Assembly: GCA_965224285.1 (NCBI GenBank)
Contig: OZ245043.1
Span: forward strand, 3,162,001 to 3,226,000
Direction of reading: 5' to 3'
From: JAJCYK01 sp965224285
GTDB lineage: Bacteria; Bacteroidota; Bacteroidia; Cytophagales; Cyclobacteriaceae
Length of the DNA stretch: 64,000 nucleotides
Below are positions 17,337-25,965 of the stretch, piece after piece (the stretch's first letter is position 1; the number at the start of each line of letters is the position of its first letter). Under the pieces are notes generated by a model, which was not told where the DNA came from, ran no database searches, and saw only the letters and a list, made by a program, of their open reading frames with translations. A program made the translations under genes and the position numbers.

Positions 17337-17425
17337 CAACTTTTAAATTCCAGCCTGGCCCACCACATTATACAGTCCGGGAAAATAAGTATACAACCCC
17401 TGCAAATGTTATATTTAATGGTATG

Positions 17426-17442
17426 TCCCATTTCAATTGGGA
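17426..17442. repeat. Inverted repeat between mod operon and PVC dehydrogenase
   Basis: TCCCATTT (17426-17433) and AATTGGGA (17435-17442) match as an inverted repeat at 7 of 8 positions around one base. It lies in the divergent intergenic region, just before the candidate plus-strand promoter, where a regulator could bind. Confidence 0.4.
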
Positions 17443-17445
17443 GTT

Positions 17446-17474
17446 TTGTATTTTAAAAAACCACTGTTAATTTG
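17446..17474 (+). promoter_or_regulatory. Candidate Bacteroidota-type promoter
   Basis: TTG (17446-17448), an 18-base spacer and TTAATTTG (17467-17474) fit the Bacteroidota pattern of TTG at -33 and TAnnTTTG at -7 with one mismatch. It lies 47 bases before the ATG of the PVC-type dehydrogenase at 17522. Confidence 0.35.
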
Positions 17475-17521
17475 AGCCTCCGATCAGAACCGGATTAATA
17501 TCCAATGTTAAATTAACATCT

Positions 17522-20500
17522 ATGACTTTCACTGAATTAAATTTCTGGCTATCGCCTAAGTTCAAATTTATAATTATACTTGGCTTGGCGTCTACCTGCA
17601 AACCGGATATTGAGCCGCTTTATGAAGCCAGAACCATTGAATTAGAACCTGGTGCAACCTCGTTACTGGCCCCGCAGTTATCCAGGGAAGTTTCCTTACA
17701 GGTTGATGAGGAATTGAAATTACAGTTATGGGCTCCTGATACCTTAGTTCAAGACCCGATCGCTATCAGTATCGATAACAGGGGGAGGGTTTTCTACACC
17801 CAAGCCACCCGTCAGGAGCATTCCGAGTTTGACATCAGGGGTCATCCCAACTGGATGACTGCATCCATTTCTTTTCAGACGGTAGAGGATCGACGTGAAT
17901 TTTTGAAAAAAACATTTGCCCAGACCAATGAGGAAGGCGAGCGATTTCTCCAGGATTTGAATGGCGATGGCAGCCTGGACTGGAAGGACCTTGCGGTAGA
18001 GAAGGAACAGGTTTGGTTTATAGAAGATATTTCCAATGATGGATTTGCCGATCGAGCTCAACTTTATTTGGAAGATTTTAATCAGGAAGTAACTGACGTG
18101 GCTAATGGCATTGAGTCTCACGGGAATCAGGTTTTTATCGCGGTAGGACCTGATATGTGGAGCACCACCGATCGCGATAATGACGGTATTGCGGACCAGA
18201 TATCCAGTTTGAGTTCAGGTTATGCCGTTCATATCGGATTCAGCGGGCATGGAATGTCGGGGGCAAAGATAGGTCCAGATGGACGCATATGGTGGGGCAT
18301 CGGAGACATTGGTATGAATGTGGTGGATAAAGAGGGTAACCAATGGGCTTATCCAAACCAAGGTGTGATCGTTAGGTCAGAATTGGATGGCTCTGGCTTT
18401 GAAGTATATGCCTCTGGCCTGAGAAATACCCATGAGTTTGCTTTTGATCAATACGGTAACCTTATCTCAGTCGATAACGACGGCGATCATCCCGGTGAAA
18501 GGGAGCGACTGGTTTATCTGATCAATGGTTCGGAAACCGGTTGGAGGATTAACTGGCAATTCGGTAAATATACCGACCCTGAAAACAATCAATACAAAGT
18601 ATGGATGGATGAAAAACTACATGTTCCTCATTGGGAAGGTCAGGCGGCCTACATTTTACCACCTATAATGAATTATGTGAACGGGCCCACAGGGCTGGTG
18701 TATAATCCGGGTACTGCGCTGGATGAACAATGGAAGGATTATTTTTTTATAGCAGAATTCCGAGGCACCCCCGCTCAGAGCCCCGTGCATGCTTTTAAGC
18801 TAAAACCAAGCGGAGCATCCTTTGTGATGGAGGATACCAAGGAGGTGGTCCGGGGGATCCTGCCCACCGGGTTGGATTTTGGGCCTGAAGGGGCCTTATA
18901 TATAGCCGATTGGATTGATGGCTGGGGTACTAAAGATGCCGGCCGGATATGGAAGCTGGACATTCCTTCCTCCCCTTCTCAAATCAGAGACCAAGTTAAG
19001 AGTTTGCTTCAATCGGATTTTGGTGAATACTCTAACGAAGAACTAAGCGGTTATTTGAGTCATGACGATCAGCGTATCCGGCAAAAATCTCAATTTGAAT
19101 TGGTTAGCCGGGGAAATAAAGGTTATCAGGCCTTGTTAAATGCCTTGGAACAATCATCACAACTGGCCCGGATACATGCCATTTGGGGTATTGGCCAGTA
19201 TGTCAGAATGGAAGACCTGGAAGAGGCATCCGTGTTGATCCCATTATTGCAGGATAATGATCCGGAGATTCAGACCCAGGCCGCCAAGATTTTAGGCGAC
19301 GTAAGATTTGTTGGTGCGGCGCCAGACCTGGTTTCACTGCTGACGAACGCCTCCCTGAGAGTACAACTTCACGCCTGTGAGGCCCTAGGCAGAATGGGCT
19401 ATACAGAAGCCACCGACGGGGTAGTCAATATGTTAGCAAAAAATAATGATTCTGACCTATGGCTAAGACATGCCGGCATGGTGGCACTGGCCAGGATGGC
19501 AGATGGATCAACGTTAGCCGAGCTAGCCGGCCACCAATCCGAGGCGGTGAGGGTTGCCGCGGTGGTAGCGCTGCGAAGGATGAAAAGCCCTCTGGTTTCG
19601 GAATTTCTGGATGATGCCAGCCCTCTCATTGTGATTGAAGCGGCCCGAGCCATCAATGACGACTTCTCCATCCCGGAAGCGTTGCCGGCACTGGCAGGGG
19701 TGCTCAACCAAACCCAGTTTCAGGATGAGCCATTAATTCGCAGGTCTATAAATGCTAATTTGCGCCTGGGAAATGATGAGAACCTTGAGATATTGCAGCA
19801 ATACTTGTCTAATATGGAGGCTCCTGCGGCCATGAGATCGGAAGCCATAGCAGCATTAGCCACCTGGGGTAACCCCTCTGTATTTGATCGTGTTGACGGA
19901 CGGTATCGGGGGAAAATGGAAAGAGCTGATGATCAGGTTAAAGATCTTTTTGCTAACGTATTGCCTTCATTGCTGAATGATACGCAGGCTGAGATACAAA
20001 TCGCTGCTGCAAAAGCTGCCGGAAAACTGAAAATTGCAGGAGTAGAAGATCAGTTACTAACCTTATTATCTGATCATCCACAGCCTGATGTGCGCAGTGC
20101 CAGCCTTGCAGCGCTTTTTGATATAGAGTCCTCATACTTAAACCGTACACTTGAAATTGCCCTGGCCGATGATAGTCCACAGGTTCGCTCCCAAGCCTTG
20201 TCCATGCTGCCGGAATCTGAACTTGACCCGCAACAGGCGGTAAATCTGTTGAGCGGAATAATGGCCCGGGGTACCCTAGAGGAAAAACAATCAGCCCTGA
20301 CGTCTTTAGGCTCTATCAAGCACCCAGAGTCCATTGCTTTATTAAAACAGTATATGAACCGATTAATTGCCGGTTCTGTAGCGGATGAAATTAAATTAGA
20401 CCTGATACTGGCGGCAGAAGCCCAGGAGAATGAGCAGCTACAGCAGCAAATCACCCAGTATCAACAGTCCAAGCCCAAGGATGACCCGCTAAGCCCTTTT

Positions 20501-20938
20501 ATGGAAACGATAGCCGGAGGTGACCCCGAAGTGGGAGCTAATATATTCTATCGTCATGAGGCTGCCCAATGCGTGCGCTGCCATACAATTTTTGAAGTAG
20601 GAGGAACTGCCGGGCCTGGATTGGCCGGGGTAGGTAAAAAAATGACTCCCCTGGAGCTTTTGCAGGCGGTGGTAGAACCGAGCGCCACCTTCGCTGAAGG
20701 CTACCAAATAGTAACTTTACAAACAGGCTCTGAAACCTTATCCGGAGAGGTACTGACGGAAACCACTGACTCCATCAAACTGAGGATGGGGGATCAGGGA
20801 TTAAGATCGATTGCCAAATCCGAAATCGAAGAAAGAAGAAGTGTGCCTTCCAGCATGCCGCCAATGGGAAGTATTCTTACTAAGTCTCAAATTAGGGATG
20901 TGGTGGCCTTCCTGCACACTTTAGATGGGGAAGAATGA
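17522..20938 (+). CDS. PVC-type haem-binding membrane dehydrogenase with HEAT repeats and cytochrome c domain
   Basis: An 1138-residue exported protein. A hydrophobic N terminus (FKFIIILGLASTC) suggests a lipoprotein or anchor. Residues about 55-480 form a beta-propeller of the PVC-type glucose/sorbosone dehydrogenase-like group (GISHGN-type Gly-rich strands, FSGHGMSGAKIGPDGRIWWG, GLRNTHEFAFD). Asp-rich calcium-like loops (DLNGDGSLD, DRDNDGIAD) sit near residues 145-225. Residues about 490-990 are HEAT-like repeats. The C terminus is a cytochrome c domain with haem motif C1017-V-R-C-H1021. The family is abundant in Planctomycetes and is thought to oxidise sugars or alcohols and pass electrons to the haem. 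The stop overlaps the GH20 start (ATGA). Confidence 0.87.
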   Translation: MTFTELNFWLSPKFKFIIILGLASTCKPDIEPLYEARTIELEPGATSLLAPQLSREVSLQVDEELKLQLWAPDTLVQDPIAISIDNRGRVFYTQATRQEHSEFDIRGHPNWMTASISFQTVEDRREFLKKTFAQTNEEGERFLQDLNGDGSLDWKDLAVEKEQVWFIEDISNDGFADRAQLYLEDFNQEVTDVANGIESHGNQVFIAVGPDMWSTTDRDNDGIADQISSLSSGYAVHIGFSGHGMSGAKIGPDGRIWWGIGDIGMNVVDKEGNQWAYPNQGVIVRSELDGSGFEVYASGLRNTHEFAFDQYGNLISVDNDGDHPGERERLVYLINGSETGWRINWQFGKYTDPENNQYKVWMDEKLHVPHWEGQAAYILPPIMNYVNGPTGLVYNPGTALDEQWKDYFFIAEFRGTPAQSPVHAFKLKPSGASFVMEDTKEVVRGILPTGLDFGPEGALYIADWIDGWGTKDAGRIWKLDIPSSPSQIRDQVKSLLQSDFGEYSNEELSGYLSHDDQRIRQKSQFELVSRGNKGYQALLNALEQSSQLARIHAIWGIGQYVRMEDLEEASVLIPLLQDNDPEIQTQAAKILGDVRFVGAAPDLVSLLTNASLRVQLHACEALGRMGYTEATDGVVNMLAKNNDSDLWLRHAGMVALARMADGSTLAELAGHQSEAVRVAAVVALRRMKSPLVSEFLDDASPLIVIEAARAINDDFSIPEALPALAGVLNQTQFQDEPLIRRSINANLRLGNDENLEILQQYLSNMEAPAAMRSEAIAALATWGNPSVFDRVDGRYRGKMERADDQVKDLFANVLPSLLNDTQAEIQIAAAKAAGKLKIAGVEDQLLTLLSDHPQPDVRSASLAALFDIESSYLNRTLEIALADDSPQVRSQALSMLPESELDPQQAVNLLSGIMARGTLEEKQSALTSLGSIKHPESIALLKQYMNRLIAGSVADEIKLDLILAAEAQENEQLQQQITQYQQSKPKDDPLSPFMETIAGGDPEVGANIFYRHEAAQCVRCHTIFEVGGTAGPGLAGVGKKMTPLELLQAVVEPSATFAEGYQIVTLQTGSETLSGEVLTETTDSIKLRMGDQGLRSIAKSEIEERRSVPSSMPPMGSILTKSQIRDVVAFLHTLDGEE

Positions 20939-23274
20939 AATTATCTATATATCCGTGGCTGCTGGTGTTGTCCCTTTTCCTTTTATACTGCGGTGATACC
21001 AGGGAAACAAACCCGGAAATAGCGCCTATTGCAATAATTCCTAAACCGGCCTATTTAGAACCAGGAGAAGGTTTTTTTCTCATAGATCCAAATACCGTTA
21101 TAGTGGTTGAGAATGAAGAACAACAAAGGATAGCGGCGCGGTTCACTTCGCAGTTTGAACAGGTGGGATCCTGGGCTCCATCCATCGTGCGGCATAGCGA
21201 AAAGGGTGACATTATATTTAATACCACTACGGATATTCGGTCGGAAGGGTACCGGATTACCATCTCATCCGACAGCATTGAGATCTCAGCCAGCCAGGGA
21301 GCAGGTTTTTTTTATGCTTTACAAACCATCAGTCAGTTATTACCGGCATCATTTAAATCGTTAACACCTTTAAACAGAGGAAACTGGGCGCTACCGGCGG
21401 TCCGAATTGAAGACGCTCCGGAGTTTGGTTGGCGAGGGTTTATGCTTGATGTCAGCCGGCATTTTTTTAATAAAGAAGAAGTCAAAGAAGTCATCGATCG
21501 CATTTCAGAGTTGAAAATGAATCGTTTCCATTGGCATCTGACTGATGATCAGGGATGGAGAATTGAGATCAAAGCATTGCCTAAATTAACCGAAATAGGC
21601 GCCTGGAGAATGGACCATACCAATTACGACGAATCCATTTCAGATTGGTGGGGGCGTGCTTCCCAACAGGAAGGCGACACCGCAGAGTACGGGGGGTTTT
21701 ATACTCATGAGGATATTCAAGAGATCGTGGAATACGCCCAGGAGCGATATGTAGAGATTCTTCCGGAAATTGATATGCCAGGTCATTCTCAAGCGGCAGT
21801 AGCGGCCTATCCTGAAATTGGATGTGTTAATGCAGCCCCCTTTGTAGCCACCGGAGGGGTGTATAGGAACAATACCTATAATCCCGGTAAAGAGGCAACT
21901 TATCAATTTATTGAGACGGTGCTGGATGAAGTGGTAGAGCTATTCCCTTTCGATTATATCCACCTTGGTGGGGATGAATGTAATAAGGAGCAGTGGAAAG
22001 TCGATCCCCATGTTCAAAACAAAATGAAACAACTGGATATTAAGACCGAGGAAGAAATGCAGAGTTATTTTATCACTGAGGTGGAGAAAATGATCAATGC
22101 CCGGGGAAAAAGAATGATTGGTTGGGATGAGATCCTTGAAGGAGGTTTGGCGCCTAATGCCACGGTGATGTCCTGGAGAGGCGAGGAGGGGGGGATCACT
22201 GCTGCCCGGGCCGGACATCAGGTGATCATGACTCCCAGTGAATACTGCTACCTGGACCTCAAGCAGGGACCAGATGACCTTGAACCTAACCTGGGTTACG
22301 CCCACATGTTCTTGAAAGATGCCTATCAGTACCAGTTGATCCCGGAATCCTTTTCGGAAGAAGAAGCCGAATATATCCTGGGGACCCAGGCTAACCTCTG
22401 GACAGAATCCATCACGGATTGGGGAAAATTAACTTATATGACCTACCCCCGGATATTTGCCATTGCTGAAAATGCTTGGACCTCAGAGCAAAATCAGGAT
22501 TGGAATGATTTCACCGCTAGGCTAAGTCATCATCTGGACAGGCTGGATACCATGCAGGTGCGTTATGCTACCAGTGCCTACAATGTGCAAATCAACCACC
22601 AGGGGGTCGACAACGGAATTAAATTCACTTTGGATACCGAAGTGGATGGCCTGGATTATTACTATACGGTAAATGGCAAAGAGCCTGATACCAGTTCACT
22701 AAAATACACCGGACCATTCGTATTAAGTGAAGGCGTGGACCTAAAGGCCAGAGCCTTTGACCAAAATATGGCAGTCGGCAAGACCTCTCATTTGAAATTT
22801 CCCATCCATAAGGGCCAAGCGGCTAAGGTGATTTACCATAAGCCCTATCTGGATTATAAAGATGCAGCAGGGGCCATGGCTTTAATCGACTATAACTATG
22901 GCAGCCTCACAATCACTGATGATAATTGGCAGGGTTTTTCGAGGAACCTTGACGTTGAGTTGCAGTTCTCAGAACCGCAGGTATTCAAGTCATTAAGATT
23001 TCAGGCTTTAAGATTTACTATTTCAGGGGTTTATGTGCCTGTTCAGGCCGAAGTATGGGGAAGTAATGGGGAGGAAGTACTGTTGGGTAGCAAAACAAGC
23101 TTAGATGAGGGTACCATTCAGGGACGCAACAAAGTTTCTATTGAAATACCCCTTAAGGAAATCCAGGTCAATTCTTTGAGAATAAAAGCAGCCACCGAGA
23201 GCCCCATCCCCCAAGGACACCATCGGGCGGGGGAGGTGCCCAAACTATATATTGATGAACTAGTGGTACAGTAA
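20935..23274 (+). CDS. Beta-N-acetylhexosaminidase, GH20 family
   Basis: A 779-residue exported enzyme removing terminal GlcNAc or GalNAc residues. A hydrophobic signal with a Cys (LLVLSLFLLYC) suggests a lipoprotein. The GH20b N-terminal domain (about 35-150) leads into the (beta/alpha)8 barrel at RGFMLDVSRHFF and HWHLTDDQGWR. The catalytic pair is Asp347-Glu348 in HLGGDEC; the polarising Asp acts with the substrate N-acetyl group. Beyond residue 510 are a chitobiase-type C-terminal domain (YYTVNGKEPDTSS) and a final beta-rich module. Its start overlaps the PVC dehydrogenase stop, so the two are made together, which suggests the dehydrogenase acts in glycan use. Confidence 0.93.
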   Translation: MKLSIYPWLLVLSLFLLYCGDTRETNPEIAPIAIIPKPAYLEPGEGFFLIDPNTVIVVENEEQQRIAARFTSQFEQVGSWAPSIVRHSEKGDIIFNTTTDIRSEGYRITISSDSIEISASQGAGFFYALQTISQLLPASFKSLTPLNRGNWALPAVRIEDAPEFGWRGFMLDVSRHFFNKEEVKEVIDRISELKMNRFHWHLTDDQGWRIEIKALPKLTEIGAWRMDHTNYDESISDWWGRASQQEGDTAEYGGFYTHEDIQEIVEYAQERYVEILPEIDMPGHSQAAVAAYPEIGCVNAAPFVATGGVYRNNTYNPGKEATYQFIETVLDEVVELFPFDYIHLGGDECNKEQWKVDPHVQNKMKQLDIKTEEEMQSYFITEVEKMINARGKRMIGWDEILEGGLAPNATVMSWRGEEGGITAARAGHQVIMTPSEYCYLDLKQGPDDLEPNLGYAHMFLKDAYQYQLIPESFSEEEAEYILGTQANLWTESITDWGKLTYMTYPRIFAIAENAWTSEQNQDWNDFTARLSHHLDRLDTMQVRYATSAYNVQINHQGVDNGIKFTLDTEVDGLDYYYTVNGKEPDTSSLKYTGPFVLSEGVDLKARAFDQNMAVGKTSHLKFPIHKGQAAKVIYHKPYLDYKDAAGAMALIDYNYGSLTITDDNWQGFSRNLDVELQFSEPQVFKSLRFQALRFTISGVYVPVQAEVWGSNGEEVLLGSKTSLDEGTIQGRNKVSIEIPLKEIQVNSLRIKAATESPIPQGHHRAGEVPKLYIDELVVQ

Positions 23275-23283
23275 GTAGGTAAA

Positions 23284-23970
23284 TTACAAATAGTCCAATA
23301 ATTCTGAAATTTTTTCCAATTGGCGGAACTTTGGATCATCAATTTGATGCTCGATTTTCTCATAATCCCAGGTGACATGATAAGGTATGTGAAAAGCGTG
23401 GCCTCCTAATTCCAATACGGGGAGCACATCTGATTTAATAGAGTTTCCAATCATGGCAAACTCCCCGGGATCGACATCCAGGTGTCCCATCAATTTTTCG
23501 AAATCCGTAGTTTTCTTCTCTGACATTATCTCGATGTGATGAAAGAATTTGGCCAGGCCGGACTTCAGAAGCTTCCGTTCCTGGTCTAGCAAGTCCCCTT
23601 TAGTAGCCATCACCAGGCGATAGTGCTGGTTCAGTGTGTTCAATACCTCCTCCACTCCATCCAGCAGTACCACAGGTTTATTCAAAAGCTCCTTGCCGAA
23701 GTTAATAATGGTAGTGATGTCTTTACCATTAATCCCACCGGCAGTCACCCGGATAGCGGTTTCAATCATAGACAATATGAAGGCCTTGATTCCGTATCCG
23801 TACCAGGGTAAGTTCTCAATTTCTGTCTTGAGTAGTTCCCGGCCAACAGTATGTTGGGGGAGATAATCTTCCAGTAATTCCTTGAATTTATTTTCGGCTT
23901 CCTGGAAATATGATTCATTATGCCAAAGAGTATCATCGGCATCAAAGGCAATAATCTTTATTGAAGTCAA
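23284..23970 (-). CDS. HAD-superfamily hydrolase
   Basis: A 228-residue HAD phosphatase with motif I FDADDTLW (Asp10, Asp12), motif II Thr in LVMATKG, Lys near EKKTTDFEKLM and motif IV in FAMIGNSIKSDV. The cap is helical, as in YigB/YfnB-like FMN or nucleotide phosphatases. A stop codon lies three codons upstream and no ATG precedes motif I, so translation must begin at the TTG at 23970-23968. It is divergent from the adenylation-domain gene. A role in that cluster is not indicated. Confidence 0.85.
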   Translation of the reverse strand: MTSIKIIAFDADDTLWHNESYFQEAENKFKELLEDYLPQHTVGRELLKTEIENLPWYGYGIKAFILSMIETAIRVTAGGINGKDITTIINFGKELLNKPVVLLDGVEEVLNTLNQHYRLVMATKGDLLDQERKLLKSGLAKFFHHIEIMSEKKTTDFEKLMGHLDVDPGEFAMIGNSIKSDVLPVLELGGHAFHIPYHVTWDYEKIEHQIDDPKFRQLEKISELLDYL

Positions 23971-24077
23971 ATCGAATTAGATGTTTGCTGAGTGGAGTGG
24001 TACTAAAATAGAGCTATCTAATGGGATATCATGGGAATTATATTATTTTATGTCATTTTAACCAACACAACATTTTT

Positions 24078-25937
24078 ATGGCATCTCGCCTTACCACCCC
24101 ACCGCCTGCTTATACACCATTTGCCAAAGATAACCTGCAATTGTCAATCGTCGATTGTTTTGAACGTTGGGTACGGGAGACTCCTGAGGCGGTAGCCATA
24201 GATCATAATAGGGTGGCCACTAATTATCGGACTTTAAGTGACAATGCCAATAAAGTAGCGGGAACTCTACGCAGTAAAGTGCCAAAGGATCAAATTCCCA
24301 TCCCTTTTCTTATGGATCAGGGTGATGCGGTAGTAGCCTGTATATTAGGAATTCTGAAATCCAACCATATTTACGTCCCGCTAGATGGCCGACAGGGGGA
24401 AGCATTCTTGTTAGAGGTAATCAATGAGTTAAAGCCGCCCTTTATTATTGCGGACTCGGCTCATGAACCTATAGCCCGAAATTTAAAAGTCCCCGTGCTA
24501 TTATATCAATCCATTCTGAATTATTCAAAGCAGGATAGTGAGGAACATCCCCCGGGACCTGATTCCCTGGCTTACGTATATTTCACTTCTGGAACTACAG
24601 GGAAGCCGAAAGGGGTGGTGGATTCACACAGGAATGTATTGCATAACGTACTGCGTTATACTAATACCCTCAAGATTTGCAGGGAAGATCGCCTTAGTAT
24701 GATCCAACACCCCAGTTTTAGTGGAACTGTATCCAGCATGTTTGCCGCTGTATGTAACGGCGCCATCCTCTGTCCACATAATCTGGATCGATTGGGTCTT
24801 ACCTCTCTTCCTGATTGGATAAGCAATCAGGGCATTACCATATTTCATAGTGTACCATCCATTTTTCGATACCTTACAGAATTCAGCGCTTGTTTTGATG
24901 GGGTAAGAGTAATTCGACTGGAAGGAGATAAGGCCACTGCTAATGACGCGGCTTTGTTTCAGCAGAATACCGGCAAAGACTGTACCCTGGTAAACGGGCT
25001 GGGAGCTACGGAATGTGGTTTGGTAAGACAGTATTTTATTAGGCATGGAGACAACATCCCCCAGGTGTTACCGATTGGTTATCCCGTGCCGGATGTAGAG
25101 GTGAGTTTAATTGATACACAAGGAAATGAGTTAGGGGAAGACGAAGTGGGAGAGATTTTAGTAAAAAGTAAATATTTGGCCCTTGGATACTGGAATGATC
25201 AGGAGCGCACTGAGCTCTCGTTTGGCCAACGAACTGGTGATCGGGTATACCACACCGGAGACCTGGGACGTTGGGGACCGGGTAAATGTCTGGAGTATAC
25301 AGGCAGAAAGGATCGACAAATTAAGATCTACGGTCAAACGGTGAATCTAAGTGACCTGGAAGCCTCTCTACTCACTTTGGAAGGACTAGCAGAAGCCGCT
25401 GTTAAATCCTACACCGACCGTTATCAGGAGACAAAAATGGCGGCTTTCCTGGTTGCTGAGCCAGGACAAATCTTTGATGTCGCAGAGTTTAAAAGGTTGT
25501 TGGCGGACAAATTCCCCAACTTTATGGTTCCGACTTTTATTAAATTTCTTCCCCAGATACCCAAGGGTAAGAATGGTAAAATAGACCTGAATTCGCTGCC
25601 ATTTCCAGAAAGTAGCACACTAGAATCAAATACTCCGTTTATCTCGCCTCAAACACCACTGGAACATACCATGTCGGGGTTGTGGAGCCGGGTGTTGGAT
25701 CTGCAACAAGTCAGCTTGAGTGATAACTTCCTGGCGTTAGGGGGAGATTCCATACGAGCTGCCCGCCTAATTTCTGCAGTTAAGGCTATGGGTATAAATA
25801 TAAAAATTGCCGATCTGTACGACCATTCTGATCTTCGATCATTAGTCAACTTTATTGAAGGGAAAACCAACAAGACCGATTCGCGTTTGTCTAACGTTAA
25901 AAACCGGGGGAAACAACAACGTCAAATGTTAAAGTAA
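24078..25937 (+). CDS. Adenylation-carrier didomain (NRPS-like loading protein)
   Basis: A 619-residue protein: adenylation domain (about 15-510) and phosphopantetheine carrier domain (about 535-605, Ser558 in LGGDSIRA). Core motifs are A3 FTSGTTGKPKGV, A5 GLGATECG, A7 YHTGDLG, A8 GRKDRQIKIYGQ and the A10 Lys in KNGKIDL. In A4, the place of the Asp that binds the alpha-amino group is Ser215 (HPSFSGTV), and A8 continues TVNL in place of RIEL. The substrate is therefore probably a carboxylic acid without an alpha-amino group. There is no condensation domain. An upstream in-frame ATG (24021) would add 19 residues. The PKS gene follows 28 bases later, so this is the likely starter-loading unit. 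Confidence 0.9.
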   Translation: MASRLTTPPPAYTPFAKDNLQLSIVDCFERWVRETPEAVAIDHNRVATNYRTLSDNANKVAGTLRSKVPKDQIPIPFLMDQGDAVVACILGILKSNHIYVPLDGRQGEAFLLEVINELKPPFIIADSAHEPIARNLKVPVLLYQSILNYSKQDSEEHPPGPDSLAYVYFTSGTTGKPKGVVDSHRNVLHNVLRYTNTLKICREDRLSMIQHPSFSGTVSSMFAAVCNGAILCPHNLDRLGLTSLPDWISNQGITIFHSVPSIFRYLTEFSACFDGVRVIRLEGDKATANDAALFQQNTGKDCTLVNGLGATECGLVRQYFIRHGDNIPQVLPIGYPVPDVEVSLIDTQGNELGEDEVGEILVKSKYLALGYWNDQERTELSFGQRTGDRVYHTGDLGRWGPGKCLEYTGRKDRQIKIYGQTVNLSDLEASLLTLEGLAEAAVKSYTDRYQETKMAAFLVAEPGQIFDVAEFKRLLADKFPNFMVPTFIKFLPQIPKGKNGKIDLNSLPFPESSTLESNTPFISPQTPLEHTMSGLWSRVLDLQQVSLSDNFLALGGDSIRAARLISAVKAMGINIKIADLYDHSDLRSLVNFIEGKTNKTDSRLSNVKNRGKQQRQMLK

Positions 25938-25965
25938 TAAACAAAGTATTAAAACATAGCGCGGT

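Noticed and set aside
17426..17442. Inverted repeat as a terminator
   Set aside because: A T-rich stretch follows, but no plus-strand gene precedes it and the mod operon runs the other way, so I listed it only as a repeat.
20074..20454. 126-codon open frame on the minus strand
   Set aside because: It is antisense to the helical repeats of the PVC dehydrogenase and is rich in Ser/Cys runs, as expected from repeated coding sequence.
24624..25046. 140-codon open frame on the minus strand
   Set aside because: It is antisense to the adenylation domain, whose motifs are unbroken across it.
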